Shown piece by piece: positions 1 to 8,472 of a stretch of 44,929 nucleotides of DNA. Below the pieces are notes generated by a model, which worked only from the letters and a program-made list of their open reading frames with translations, had not been told where the DNA came from and did not search any database. Made by a program: the position numbers and the translations under genes. This DNA comes from Candidatus Gastranaerophilales bacterium (lineage in GTDB: Bacteria > Cyanobacteriota > Vampirovibrionia > Gastranaerophilales > Gastranaerophilaceae). Every line of letters starts with the position of its first letter. Position 1 is the stretch's first letter. The stretch lies in contig CALUTG010000009.1 of the NCBI GenBank assembly GCA_944323615.1, positions 1 to 44,929 on the forward strand, in the 5' to 3' direction.

Positions 1-65
1 TTTAGCCTGTTTTTGAAAATTTTGGGTTTTATTCTTTTTTGTCGCCAATACTGTAAACATACATA

Positions 66-86
66 AAAAGAGCCTTTAGGGCTCTA
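66..86 (-). terminator. Intrinsic terminator, minus strand
   Basis: On the minus strand a 6-bp stem (AGAGCC/GGCTCT) with a 5-nt loop is followed by a short T run. It would end transcripts coming from the tRNA-Lys side. It is the second terminator after the tRNA, so the stretch between the two may be transcribed only by read-through. Confidence 0.6.
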
Positions 87-99
87 ATTTAGAAAAAAT

Positions 100-252
100 G
101 GGTGTGGTGGGACTCTCTTGCTCGTTCGCGTTGAACGGCAATTCCGTATTTTGCTTTTGTGTTTTCAACACAACGCAAAATAACTCCAGCCTCCGCTCAC
201 TCGCGCTCGAACCCTTCTAAATGCTCCGCATTGGGGTTCTCGTCCCTTCCAC
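100..252. repeat. Structured repeat carrying a copy of the tRNA-Lys 3' end
   Basis: Bases 100-115 repeat exactly the last 16 bases of the tRNA-Lys gene (292-307). The stretch closes on itself: GTGG 104-107 and GGGAC 109-113 pair with GTCCC 242-246 and CCAC 249-252. Nested inside are smaller inverted repeats, such as GGGTT/AACCC and an A/T-rich arm near 150-185. Read on the minus strand, GGGTTCGAG (206-214) and the acceptor end (100-115) look like one tRNA 3' end split by about 90 bp. It could be a degenerate tRNA copy with a palindromic insertion, or one side of an attachment site. It does not fold as an intact tRNA. Confidence 0.5.
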
Positions 253-261
253 TTATAAAAA

Positions 262-286
262 AGGCTCACATTCGTGAGCCTTTTTT
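262..286. terminator. Bidirectional terminator after tRNA-Lys
   Basis: A perfect 8-bp stem (AGGCTCAC/GTGAGCCT, loop ATTC) is flanked by an A run on the left and a T run on the right. It can therefore terminate in either direction. For the minus strand it lies just after the tRNA gene. Confidence 0.75.
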
Positions 287-291
287 ATTTT

Positions 292-363
292 GGGTGTGGT
301 GGGACTCGAACCCACGACCAATTGATTAAGAGTCAACTGCGCTACCAACTGCGCCACGCACCC
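292..363 (-). tRNA. tRNA-Lys (anticodon CTT)
   Basis: The 72-base reverse complement folds as a cloverleaf: acceptor GGGTGCG/CACACCC, D stem GCGC/GCGC, anticodon stem GTTGA/TCAAT with loop CTCTTAA, a 5-nt variable loop, T stem GTGGG/CCCAC and T loop TTCGAGT. The anticodon is CTT, which reads AAG. CCA is not encoded. One oddity is a C6-A67 mismatch in the acceptor stem. A terminator follows at once, so the gene is probably transcribed alone. Confidence 0.95.
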
Positions 364-445
364 GTTTGATAAATCTACTCTATCATAAAAAATTTTATTT
401 TTAAACACCTGTTAAAAAAAATTTTTACGTGTTTTAATATACCAT

Positions 446-850
446 ATGAACATTAATAAAATACAACCTGATATAAATTTTTACAGCTCTCAAGCAGCGC
501 AGACGGAGCCTAAAAAGAAACACGAATTTATAGACTCCCTTGCGGAAGCCGTACGAAATCCGAGGGATGTAAATGACTGTGTTGCAATCCCGCGCGGAAT
601 CTTTAAAGCATATATATACCTTATGCTTGGTTCAGGTCTTATCTCAATCGCAAACTTTCTGCCTAAAAATTGGAAATATCCTAAGCTTGCAATGAATGTC
701 CTCGGCTGTATTTCAAATATTATAAGCGCAGTCTATTTTGCAAAACCTTTTGCGGTAAAAGGGCTTTCTCCTACAATCTCCAAAGGTGACTGCGATAAAC
801 CTAAGCAACAGACTCAGAACCCTGAGCCGAAACCGCAATCCCTTCCATAA
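446..850 (+). CDS. Small predicted membrane protein of unknown function
   Basis: The product is 134 aa and is not recognised. Residues 1-45 are polar. Residues 50-67 and about 82-103 are hydrophobic and look like two membrane segments. The C-terminus is rich in Lys, Pro and Gln. The Asn- and aromatic-rich start (MNINKIQ...NFY) is a style common to small proteins of this lineage, which is an impression and not a search result. No Shine-Dalgarno sequence is visible before the ATG. Its last 50 bases overlap the end of the convergent gene at 801-1142, which is unusual and lowers confidence. No function is proposed. Confidence 0.55.
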   Translation: MNINKIQPDINFYSSQAAQTEPKKKHEFIDSLAEAVRNPRDVNDCVAIPRGIFKAYIYLMLGSGLISIANFLPKNWKYPKLAMNVLGCISNIISAVYFAKPFAVKGLSPTISKGDCDKPKQQTQNPEPKPQSLP

Positions 851-1142
851 TAGTGTAAAAATCTTCTCTCGGAAGTGTGGACATTGTTTTCAGAGCGTAC
901 GATAAAACGCTGACCTTATCATACCATCTGCGGGAATTAGAAAGTTTATACAGCCCAAGAACCCTGTCAATACCGATACTTACATCAGACTCTTCGTCTT
1001 CCTCATGGAGTTCTTTTATCTGCTTAACAACAGTAGTCAAATCTCTTGACAAAGCTCTTCTTTGATTTTCATCCATATCTTTCAATATTTCAAATGCTCT
1101 GTTAGTATATTCATGTGAATCATACCAGCGTCTGTTGTTCAT
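801..1142 (-). CDS. 113-aa soluble protein with an internal RRWYD duplication
   Basis: Family not recognised. The motif RRWYD occurs at residues 4-8 and again at 71-75. After each copy the helical pattern is similar, with an Ala 12 residues after the first Arg in both, suggesting two related helical units of about 30 residues. An acidic, charged helix (about 40-55) joins them. There is no signal peptide or membrane segment. The start is supported by a purine-rich GGGGAGAGG about 5 bases upstream. It lies downstream of rnc on the same strand, 67 bases away, and may be co-transcribed with it. Its 3' end overlaps the convergent gene at 446-850. Confidence 0.7.
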   Translation of the reverse strand: MNNRRWYDSHEYTNRAFEILKDMDENQRRALSRDLTTVVKQIKELHEEDEESDVSIGIDRVLGLYKLSNSRRWYDKVSVLSYALKTMSTLPREDFYTIMEGIAVSAQGSESVA

Positions 1143-1209
1143 TTAAAACCTCTCCCCGAACAAAAAACTATCTCCTCACAAATTAATTATATTTCACATA
1201 CGTTTTTTA

Positions 1210-1905
1210 TCAATCATCCGTTTGGTCGAAGTTAACCACTCCAAGCTTTTTGCAGGCTTCATATGCACAATTCTGCTGAGCCTCTTTCTTTGTGTGCCCG
1301 TATTGTCTTGCAAGGATTTCGCCCCGCCACTCAACTTCTACCTCAAAAATCGGCTTGTGAGCAGGCCCGCTCATTCCGATTGTCCTGTATACAGGTAATG
1401 TTTTATCTACGCCCTGAGTATATTGCTGCAGCAAATCCTTCGCATTATACTTTTCAAAATGTTCATCTATATCCTGAGCGTATTTAAAAAGATATTTTTT
1501 TATAAATTCTTCTATCTCGTCTATACAGCCGTTTAAATAATATGCGCCAAGAACAGCTTCCAGAGAACAGGCTAAATTTGATTCCCGTTTTCTACCGCCC
1601 TGCTTCTCTTCCGAAGGTCCAAGCTTAATTATTTTATCCAAACCTATCTCAAAAGCCGCCTTAGCAAGAATATTATCCGAAACAAGTATAGACCTTATCT
1701 TTGATAAATCCCCTTCCGGATATTCAGAAAAAGTTTCATACAAAAGTTTTGAAGTAAATAGTTTTAATACAGAATCGCCGAAAAACTCCAATCTTTCGTA
1801 GTTTAAAAGCGAGTCTAAATTATTTTCAACAGTGTATGAAGGATGCGTAAGAGCTTTCTCTACCAGACTTTCATCCTTTGCCTTTCCGAATATATCATCA
1901 AGCAT
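1210..1905 (-). CDS. rnc: Ribonuclease III
   Basis: This double-strand RNA endonuclease processes rRNA precursors and structured RNAs in the cytoplasm. At 231 aa it has the normal length. The signature ERLEFFGDSVL lies at residues 37-47. A double-stranded RNA-binding domain covers about 157-225, ending in the usual KKEAQQ-A-A helix. The second metal-binding motif, normally A-D-x-x-E-A, here reads LACSLEA (111-117), so the usual Asp is Cys113 while Glu116 is kept. The codon is TGT, two base changes from an Asp codon. The start codon shares one base with the cdsA stop (TAATG), which indicates coupled translation. It is the last essential gene of the pyrH-frr-cdsA-rnc run. Confidence 0.93.
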   Translation of the reverse strand: MLDDIFGKAKDESLVEKALTHPSYTVENNLDSLLNYERLEFFGDSVLKLFTSKLLYETFSEYPEGDLSKIRSILVSDNILAKAAFEIGLDKIIKLGPSEEKQGGRKRESNLACSLEAVLGAYYLNGCIDEIEEFIKKYLFKYAQDIDEHFEKYNAKDLLQQYTQGVDKTLPVYRTIGMSGPAHKPIFEVEVEWRGEILARQYGHTKKEAQQNCAYEACKKLGVVNFDQTDD

Positions 1906-2753
1906 TAAAATAACCCTTTAAATAAGTCCATAAAAATATTTGATTCAACAAAATATTGAATATAATAATAAACAACAGGAATGGTTAAAATATAGCTGTC
2001 AGTTCTATCCAAAAATCCGCCATGCCCCGGTAAAACATTACTTGAATCTTTCACCCCGGCATCTCTTTTTATTAAAGATTCACACAAATCACCAATCTGC
2101 GCAAATGCCGCAATTAAAAGACCCAAAATAAGCGCATGGTACCACGGAAGCCCGATTGCAAGTCCGATTACCATTGAAAATATCAAACACATAACTGTTC
2201 CGCCTATAGCACCCTCTATTGATTTATTAGGGCTTATAACAGGCGCAAGTTTATGCTTGCCGAATTTGCTTCCTGCAAAGTAGCAAAACGTATCAGTAAC
2301 AAGTACCGCAAACAAAAGTAATACAGCGTATCCGGCTCCGGCAGGATATGCACAGGACGTACAATCTTCGCCGATACTTCTTAAAAAGATTAAATGCAGA
2401 GGAAACCACCCGCAATAGACAAACCCTAAAAGCGTAGTTGCCACATTAGCTATATAAGGCTGGCGCCCTCTGAAAAGAACCCACATAAACGCCATTAAAG
2501 CAGATAATGTAAAAGCAAGAGGTATCAAATCAAACCTGCCGAAATATGCAAGAGCAGCAAAAATCAAACTTGATGCAAGAATAATTTTTAAACTCGGTAA
2601 AAATCCCTTGTGCCTTAAAATTGCCGTATATTCTTTTGAGGCATAAAAAACTATTACAAGAACTAAGAATGTAAGCCAAACACCTCCGGCAAGTATCGCA
2701 AATAAAGCGATAAAGCCAATAATCAGGCCGGTTAGAAACCTCTTTGAATCCAT
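1905..2753 (-). CDS. cdsA: Phosphatidate cytidylyltransferase (CDP-diglyceride synthase)
   Basis: This enzyme converts phosphatidic acid and CTP to CDP-diacylglycerol, the branch point for membrane phospholipids. The 282-aa protein is almost wholly hydrophobic, with about seven or eight membrane segments. The family signature lies at 226-252: SLIKR, then KD, then LPGHGG and DRTD. Both ends share one base with a neighbour (frr stop upstream, rnc start downstream), so translation is probably coupled along the cluster. No uppS gene sits between frr and cdsA, which is a common alternative arrangement. Confidence 0.95.
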   Translation of the reverse strand: MDSKRFLTGLIIGFIALFAILAGGVWLTFLVLVIVFYASKEYTAILRHKGFLPSLKIILASSLIFAALAYFGRFDLIPLAFTLSALMAFMWVLFRGRQPYIANVATTLLGFVYCGWFPLHLIFLRSIGEDCTSCAYPAGAGYAVLLLFAVLVTDTFCYFAGSKFGKHKLAPVISPNKSIEGAIGGTVMCLIFSMVIGLAIGLPWYHALILGLLIAAFAQIGDLCESLIKRDAGVKDSSNVLPGHGGFLDRTDSYILTIPVVYYYIQYFVESNIFMDLFKGLF

Positions 2754-3319
2754 TATACCGTTAAAACCTCTTTTTCTTTTTCTGCAACCAGAGAATCAAT
2801 AATACCTACATATTTATCTGTAGTTTTTTGGATTTGATCCTGATTATCTTTTACCATATCCTCAGGCATATTTTCAGCCTTTTCAATTTTCTTAAGTTCA
2901 TCAACCATTTCACGGCGAACATTTCTTACGGCTACTTTTGCATCTTCACCGTATTTTTTAACATCTTTAGCGGTTTCTTTTCTTCTTTCTTCAGTTAAAG
3001 GCGGGAAATTAAGTCTTATACATATACCGTCACTATTCGGTGCAACGCCGATTTCAGCCTTAATAATAGCTTTTTCAATTTCTTTTAAAATAGTTTTGTC
3101 ATAAGGAGTTATAACGAGAGTTGTACCCTCACTAACAGTAACCTGAGACATTTGTCTTAGCTGAGTCGGAACTCCATAGTAATCAACCAAAACTTTATCC
3201 AAAATAGCCGGATTAGCACGACCCGTACGAACAGATGCAAAATCTCTCTTCATCTGATTGATTGCCTTTTCCATTTTCTCTTCGCCGAGTAAAAACATTT
3301 CATCAAGAGCTTCTGACAT
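2753..3319 (-). CDS. frr: Ribosome recycling factor
   Basis: With EF-G, this factor splits post-termination ribosomes. The 188-aa length is close to the usual 185. Typical segments are visible: FASVRTGRANPAIL near 27-40, VDYYG and LRQMSQVTV in the middle, and LNFPPLTEERRKE in the second half of domain II. The start is preceded by AGGAG about 7 bases upstream. The gene lies 21 bases after pyrH and overlaps cdsA by one base, as expected for the conserved pyrH-frr-cdsA order. Confidence 0.96.
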   Translation of the reverse strand: MSEALDEMFLLGEEKMEKAINQMKRDFASVRTGRANPAILDKVLVDYYGVPTQLRQMSQVTVSEGTTLVITPYDKTILKEIEKAIIKAEIGVAPNSDGICIRLNFPPLTEERRKETAKDVKKYGEDAKVAVRNVRREMVDELKKIEKAENMPEDMVKDNQDQIQKTTDKYVGIIDSLVAEKEKEVLTV

Positions 3320-3340
3320 AATTTTCTCCTTTATAACAAA

Positions 3341-4060
3341 CTAACTTATATACGTTCCTACAGACTCACCGTCCATAATTTTACACAAACTGCCGGATGC
3401 TTTAAAATCAAATACAATAATCGGTATATTATTTTGTTTACAAAGAGCACACGCAGATGTATCCATAACCTTCAAATCTTTTTTTATAATTTCCGCATAG
3501 GTAATTTTATCAATCTTCTTAGCATTAGGATTCTTTTTAGGATCGTCATCATAAACCCCGTCAACGCCGTTTTTAGCCATAAGCATAACTTCAGCATTAA
3601 TTTCGGAAGCTCTCAGAGCAGATGCTGTATCCGTTGTAAAGAACGGGTTTCCTGTTCCTGCCGCAAAAATAACAACTCTTCCTTTTTCAAGGTGTCTTAT
3701 GGCTCTGTGTCTTACATAAGGTTCCGCTATCTGATTCATAGAAATAGCTGTCTGTACCCTGCATTCAACTTCAATCTTTTTCAGAGCGCACTGTAAAACT
3801 ACAGCATTCATAACTGTTGCAAGCATTCCGACATAATCACCGGAAGCCTGATCCATTCCGAGAGCCGCACTATTTTTCACTCCGCGGAAAATATTCCCTC
3901 CACCGACAACAACAGCAATTTCTACTCCACGCTCATAAATTGAACGGATTTCATCGGCAATCATTTCAACCGGTTTAGGGTCAATACCAAACTGTTGATC
4001 ACCTAGAAGCGCCTCACCACTTATCTTTAATAACACGCGTTTATATTTATTATCAACCAT
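3341..4060 (-). CDS. pyrH: Uridylate (UMP) kinase
   Basis: This enzyme phosphorylates UMP to UDP in pyrimidine nucleotide synthesis and belongs to the amino acid kinase fold, not the P-loop kinases. Visible motifs are the N-terminal KISGEAL, the glycine-rich [11 protein letters not shown] and the [12 protein letters not shown] segment. Start choice: an ATG at 4069 would directly abut the Shine-Dalgarno GAGGA with no spacing. The ATG at 4060 lies 9 bases after it and is preferred, giving 239 aa, close to the family length. It is the first gene of pyrH-frr-cdsA-rnc and has its own promoter at 4085-4113. Confidence 0.95.
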   Translation of the reverse strand: MVDNKYKRVLLKISGEALLGDQQFGIDPKPVEMIADEIRSIYERGVEIAVVVGGGNIFRGVKNSAALGMDQASGDYVGMLATVMNAVVLQCALKKIEVECRVQTAISMNQIAEPYVRHRAIRHLEKGRVVIFAAGTGNPFFTTDTASALRASEINAEVMLMAKNGVDGVYDDDPKKNPNAKKIDKITYAEIIKKDLKVMDTSACALCKQNNIPIIVFDFKASGSLCKIMDGESVGTYIS

Positions 4061-4084
4061 TAGCACCATTCCTCGTTTCTTTAT

Positions 4085-4113
4085 ATAGTATTAAAAACCA
4101 GCCGGATTGTAAA
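4085..4113 (-). promoter_or_regulatory. Sigma-70-type promoter of pyrH
   Basis: On the minus strand TTTACA (4108-4113) and TACTAT (4085-4090) are separated by exactly 17 bases, a few dozen bases ahead of the pyrH start. No repressor site is evident. Confidence 0.6.
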
Positions 4114-4209
4114 GAGGGTAATATAGATTGGACAACTATAAAAACCTTTATTATCACTTGAATACCCTGTACCTTGCAACCGCTGATTTATAAAATTATC
4201 AAAAGCTTT

Positions 4210-4827
4210 TTATCTATTAAACCATTTAGTAATTATTATATACAAATTAACCAGCATAAATCCAAGGAAAAATCCTGCTATAACATCTGTCAAATAATGC
4301 ACTCCGAGCCATAATCTTGAAAGTGCGACTAAAAATATCCATATAGAGAATACAATAACTAAAAGATATCTCCAGAATTCATTTCTTACATAATGTAGAG
4401 TTAAATATATTAATATGCCGAGAAAACAGGTTGTAGTTGAAGTGTGTCCGGACGGGAAGCTGAACTCAGGGTATATACACGGTCTTTCTCTGCATATAAA
4501 ATTTTTCATCACACTGGTTAAAAAGAACGCTCCTTGAGTAAAAAATACAAGCAGGAAGGCTTTTAAGTATTTTCCGTGAGACACAAGAACCGAACAAGCA
4601 GCAATTTGCGGCCACAAAAGCTGGTTTGCCCTGCCGAATTCTGTTACAAATGCAGGAATGTATGAAGGAAACGGCGAAAGTGCAAGTCTTATGGATCTTA
4701 AAACAGTTCTGTCAAATTCATCCAGTCCCGGCATATACAATACCATGACACTTAATACAGCAAGAATAACTATGGAGATTGCTACATAATTCCAATTTGC
4801 AACAACTCCTGAACCTTTATCTTTCAT
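4210..4827 (-). CDS. PAP2-family membrane phosphatase
   Basis: This is a membrane-bound lipid phosphatase of the PAP2 superfamily, the group that includes phosphatidic acid and undecaprenyl-pyrophosphate phosphatases. All three catalytic motifs are present: K108-x6-R115-P116, PSGH at 125-128, and SR at 170-171 followed by H177 and D181. Five or six hydrophobic segments are spread over 205 aa. Substrate cannot be told from the sequence; undecaprenyl-PP or phosphatidic acid are the likely choices. A GGAAGG Shine-Dalgarno lies a few bases before the ATG. It is the third gene of a run with ftsH and a small membrane protein, 22 bases after the latter. Confidence 0.88.
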   Translation of the reverse strand: MKDKGSGVVANWNYVAISIVILAVLSVMVLYMPGLDEFDRTVLRSIRLALSPFPSYIPAFVTEFGRANQLLWPQIAACSVLVSHGKYLKAFLLVFFTQGAFFLTSVMKNFICRERPCIYPEFSFPSGHTSTTTCFLGILIYLTLHYVRNEFWRYLLVIVFSIWIFLVALSRLWLGVHYLTDVIAGFFLGFMLVNLYIIITKWFNR

Positions 4828-4849
4828 CTTTTTCCTTCCAACTCAATTA

Positions 4850-5350
4850 TTATATACCGCATTTAGCAATGCCCAAAAGGCTTAAAACTTTGCTGAATAT
4901 TTTTGCTATAAGAGGTGATATTTCGCTTACAAATACCGCAAAAAAGAATAATGCACCTAAAACAGCAATAAATTTTTGAATATCAGAAAACATAAATACT
5001 TTTTTGTTTCTGAATTCTTCAATTCCTTTATATTCATCGGTGAATGGTTTTACCGGAAATTTTTCTTCAATTCTTTCTATAACATTTGCAAATTTGATTT
5101 TAATTAAAGTGTTATAAGAATCGACATTCATCCACCAGAGTGCGCAGAAAGACATACCTATTATTGAAAATACCAGCGTTGCAGTTAATCTTTCCATAAA
5201 AACTACATTTCCTGTATAAATCATAGCAAACAGAATTACAATAATTGATACCATATAAAATCTGTTCGTATTAAAGTTTCTGTCTATAAAATTATCTTTT
5301 TGTTCAGTGTAGAGTTTATACTCTTGAAAAATCAGCTCATCTCTATCCAT
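4850..5350 (-). CDS. Small membrane protein (RipA-like appearance)
   Basis: The product is 166 aa. A charged N-terminal helix (1-30) precedes two membrane segments (about 33-52 and 58-78). A polar linker (80-125) with the pattern K-F-x-x-V-I-E-R-I-E-E-K-F-P-V-x-P follows, then a third membrane segment (128-150). This arrangement resembles the small integral membrane proteins grouped as RipA-like, but that is a resemblance by eye. It lies 15 bases after ftsH and 22 before the PAP2 gene, with GGAG upstream of its ATG, so it is almost certainly co-transcribed with both. A link to membrane protein turnover is possible but unproven. Confidence 0.7.
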   Translation of the reverse strand: MDRDELIFQEYKLYTEQKDNFIDRNFNTNRFYMVSIIVILFAMIYTGNVVFMERLTATLVFSIIGMSFCALWWMNVDSYNTLIKIKFANVIERIEEKFPVKPFTDEYKGIEEFRNKKVFMFSDIQKFIAVLGALFFFAVFVSEISPLIAKIFSKVLSLLGIAKCGI

Positions 5351-5365
5351 TTTAGGCTCCTATAA

Positions 5366-7246
5366 TTAATTCCAGTTATCAAAAGACCGTTTGCTTTTTA
5401 CTTCATTCATAAGTTCTTCAAACTCTTTTTCATCAAGAGTTTCTTTTTCAAGTAAAGTTTTTGCAATAAATTCAAGCATGTCTTTATTTTCGTTTAAAAG
5501 TTCTTTTGCTTGTTCATATTGTGTATCCACAATCTTTTTCACTTCCTTATCAATATCTGCGGCAATCTCTTCCGAGAAGTCTCTTGTATTACCGAAGTTT
5601 CTTCCCATAAACACGTGTTCTTGTTCTTTTCCGTAAGCAAGATTACCCATTTTTTCGCTCATACCATATGTTGTAACCATACTTCTTGCAAGAGCGGAAA
5701 CTTTTTCCAAATCGTTTGAAGCACCGGTCGTAACATTATCTTTACCGTAGATTAATTCTTCCGCAACACGACCGCCGAGAATCATTGTTATTCTGTCTAA
5801 TAACTGCTGCTTTCTCATTGTAAGGTGGTCTTTTTCAGGCAGTGTAAGCGTTATACCCAGTGCCATCCCTCTCGGAATAATTGATACTTTATGGAGCGGA
5901 TCACAGTTTTTAAGCAATTTTGCCAGAAGAGCGTGACCGACTTCATGGTATGCCGTATTTTCCTTTTCTTCATCGGAAATAATTCTGCTTTTCTTTTCAG
6001 GTCCTGCCATAACTTTATCAATAGCTTCTTCCAGGTCAGGCATTTCAATTTCCGATTTATTATGTCTTGCAGCAAGAAGCGCCGCTTCATTAAGCAGGTT
6101 CTGTAAATCTGCGCCGGTAAATCCCGGAGTGCGTTTTGCAAGAGTTTTAAGATCAACTTCTTTTGCAAGCGGCTTATTTTTAGCATGGACATTCAATATT
6201 TGCTCTCTTCCGAGAACATCAGGCTTATTAATGACAATCTGTCTGTCGAACCTTCCCGGTCTTAAAAGCGCATTATCAAGGATATCAGGCCTGTTTGTAG
6301 CAGCCAGAATAATTATATTAGTATTTTCATCAAAACCGTCCATTTCTACAAGAAGCTGGTTAAGTGTTTGTTCTCTTTCATCGTGCCCCCCGCCTAAGCC
6401 TGCACCTCTCTGGCGGCCTACAGCATCAATTTCATCAATAAATACAATACAAGGCTGATGCTTTTTAGCCTGTTCAAAAAGGTCTCTTACACGTGATGCA
6501 CCTACGCCGACAAACATTTCTACGAAATCAGAGCCGCTGATAGAAAAAAACGGAACTCCGGCTTCTCCGGCAACAGCTTTTGCCATAAGAGTTTTACCTG
6601 TACCCGGCGAACCTACAAGGAGAACCCCTTTCGGAATCTTAGCTCCGAGTTTTACGTATTTATCAGAATGTTTTAGGAAATCAACAATTTCTTCAAGTTC
6701 TTTTTTCTCTTCATCAATACCGGCAACGTCGGCAAATGTTGTTTTAACTTTATTATCCATAAGCATCTTAGCTCTGCTTTTTCCAAAAGACATTGCCTGA
6801 GCGCCGCCTGCCTGAATTGATTTTATAATCAGCATAATAAAACCGAGTACAAGGAGAATTGTTATCAGAGATGAACCCAGACCAAACATTGAGTTGGAAT
6901 CACTGGCTTTTTTGACGTTAATTTCAACTCCGTTTTCCTGTAATACCGGTAAAATGTCGGAATTTTCAGGATAAGCCACTTTGTACTGAAGTTTTGGAGG
7001 TCTTACATCGCCATAAATCGGATTCGCATTTGTTTTATTAGCTTCCGGCTGCTTTATCGGAAGGGCAATTAAAACATCCTTCCCCATATCAACGCTTTTA
7101 ATCTCTTTGTTTTCAACTTTTTGCAGAAATGAAGTGTATGAAATTTCTTCCGTGCTTGAAGTCGGACCTGAAAAAAGCATTGAAATAAATGCCAGAATCA
7201 TAATGCCAAGGATTACGTACATTCCGATTGATTGATTTTTATTCAT
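5366..7246 (-). CDS. ftsH: ATP-dependent zinc metalloprotease FtsH
   Basis: This membrane-anchored AAA+ protease degrades misfolded and regulatory proteins. Its 626 aa show, in order, a membrane segment at 8-25, an extracytoplasmic domain, and a second membrane segment at 124-144. Then come Walker A GSPGTGKT (212-219), Walker B with FIDE (269-272), the second region of homology near 318-337 with both arginines, and the zinc motif HEVGH (434-438). The whole family pattern is intact. Cyanobacteria usually have several FtsH copies; only one is seen here. It leads a three-gene run with a small membrane protein and a PAP2 phosphatase. Confidence 0.97.
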   Translation of the reverse strand: MNKNQSIGMYVILGIMILAFISMLFSGPTSSTEEISYTSFLQKVENKEIKSVDMGKDVLIALPIKQPEANKTNANPIYGDVRPPKLQYKVAYPENSDILPVLQENGVEINVKKASDSNSMFGLGSSLITILLVLGFIMLIIKSIQAGGAQAMSFGKSRAKMLMDNKVKTTFADVAGIDEEKKELEEIVDFLKHSDKYVKLGAKIPKGVLLVGSPGTGKTLMAKAVAGEAGVPFFSISGSDFVEMFVGVGASRVRDLFEQAKKHQPCIVFIDEIDAVGRQRGAGLGGGHDEREQTLNQLLVEMDGFDENTNIIILAATNRPDILDNALLRPGRFDRQIVINKPDVLGREQILNVHAKNKPLAKEVDLKTLAKRTPGFTGADLQNLLNEAALLAARHNKSEIEMPDLEEAIDKVMAGPEKKSRIISDEEKENTAYHEVGHALLAKLLKNCDPLHKVSIIPRGMALGITLTLPEKDHLTMRKQQLLDRITMILGGRVAEELIYGKDNVTTGASNDLEKVSALARSMVTTYGMSEKMGNLAYGKEQEHVFMGRNFGNTRDFSEEIAADIDKEVKKIVDTQYEQAKELLNENKDMLEFIAKTLLEKETLDEKEFEELMNEVKSKRSFDNWN

Positions 7247-7275
7247 AATTCTCCCTTTTCTTACTCTGCTAAATT

Positions 7276-7284
7276 ATTATACCA
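7276..7284 (-). promoter_or_regulatory. Extended -10 promoter of ftsH
   Basis: On the minus strand TGGTATAAT lies about 30 bases before the ftsH ATG. This is an extended -10 with a perfect TATAAT. No good -35 is visible at the normal spacing. Confidence 0.5.
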
Positions 7285-7360
7285 GAAAATTACACCTTGT
7301 GTGTAGCACATGAGCTAGTTAGTTTATCAATTAATAAATCTTTACAATCATGGCAATTTT

Positions 7361-7389
7361 TTGAGAAAAACAAACTTTATATATATGTA
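7361..7389 (+). promoter_or_regulatory. Possible promoter of the muramidase-like gene
   Basis: TTGAGA (7361-7366) and TATGTA (7384-7389) are 17 bases apart. They lie just before the ribosome binding site AGGGGAA and the ATG at 7411, implying a very short leader. The area is A/T-rich, so chance matches are likely. Confidence 0.35.
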
Positions 7390-7410
7390 TTATATGAACA
7401 CAGGGGAATT

Positions 7411-8250
7411 ATGTCTTTAGGGAACGCATTTTTACATGGAATGATGCATGGTGCATTTGATAGAATGTTTTTTGGCGGAACTCCTTTCTGGAGCTGCGCA
7501 CCATTTTGGGGATGCAGCACTTATACATTTTTCTCCCCGGTGTGTATGAATTTTACACCTTACTTTTCTATATTTGATAGTATGCCTCCTCTACCGCAGG
7601 GTCAGGCGGATTTTGATTTTGATACCGAAAAAATCTGGGATGAATTCAGTAAACAACAAAAACAAAACAGTCAAATGCAAGAATATTTTAGCAGTATGAT
7701 AAGCCAAGGAGAAACAACGGCAGAAACCGATGAAAACGAAGCACCTGAAGAACCGGCGGCGGAAAGTTTATCTGTAGAAAATGATGATGAAGCATTCAAT
7801 AAAATGCTAAATTTCGTTCTGGAATCAGAAGGCGGGTATAATCCTAATGACTGCGGTCAAGCAGGGAATATGGGAATACTGCAGTCAACTTACAATACTT
7901 ACAGAACAAATAAGGGATTAGCTACGCAGGATGTAAAATTATTAACCCGCGAAGAAGCAAAAGATATTTACTATAACATGTATTACAAAGCAAGCGGTGC
8001 TGATAAGATTCAGGATCCAAAGCTTGCATTTCAAGTATTTGATACAGCTGTAAATATGGGTGTTAGTGCCGCAAAATCTCTTCTCGAAAAGAGCGGAAAT
8101 GATCCTGATAAATTTGAAGAATTGAGACTCGCCAGATATGAAAGTATAGCTCAGGCAAACCCAAGCAAGGCTAAATACCTGACAGGCTGGCAAAATCGTG
8201 TAGATAATTTAAGCGACTATTCTGACCGCAACTTTACGGCAATTGCATAG
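7411..8250 (+). CDS. Muramidase-like protein (glycosyl hydrolase 108 type) with novel N-terminus
   Basis: Residues 127-270 match the pattern of GH108 N-acetylmuramidases, which cut peptidoglycan. The catalytic-type EGGY lies at 140-143, then NMGILQSTY, a LTREEAKDIYY stretch, a FDTAVNMG segment (210-217) and a C-terminal GWQNRV. Residues 1-60 are rich in Phe, Met, Trp, Cys and Pro and have no classical signal peptide. Residues 44-52 contain PVCMNFTPYF, a motif also found near the start of the protein at 31504. Residues 100-127 form an acidic linker. The ATG at 7411 is chosen because AGGGGAA lies directly upstream; an upstream in-frame start at 7297 has no such site. The product is 279 aa. It could act on the cell's own wall or on other bacteria. 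Confidence 0.8.
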   Translation: MSLGNAFLHGMMHGAFDRMFFGGTPFWSCAPFWGCSTYTFFSPVCMNFTPYFSIFDSMPPLPQGQADFDFDTEKIWDEFSKQQKQNSQMQEYFSSMISQGETTAETDENEAPEEPAAESLSVENDDEAFNKMLNFVLESEGGYNPNDCGQAGNMGILQSTYNTYRTNKGLATQDVKLLTREEAKDIYYNMYYKASGADKIQDPKLAFQVFDTAVNMGVSAAKSLLEKSGNDPDKFEELRLARYESIAQANPSKAKYLTGWQNRVDNLSDYSDRNFTAIA

Positions 8251-8472
8251 TATGCATCAGCTTAAGCCTTTTGCAAAAGGAACTGTGAGTTGCTTTTTGT
8301 TTTAGCTTGCCCTTTTGTCCCTTTGCCCCTTTACCCCTCTGCCGACCAAATATCTACGTGCGTAGCACTGCTCCTGTGGAATCAAAGATTCCTACGTCGC
8401 AAACGTAGTGTTCCGCGCCCTGTTCGTATCGCTCACGCGACACGATACCGGCGCTTCACACCGGCTTGTGCA

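Noticed and set aside
5851-6192. Second minus-strand frame inside ftsH
   Set aside because: Shadow frame with Lys/Leu-biased composition; the FtsH frame through the same bases is intact.
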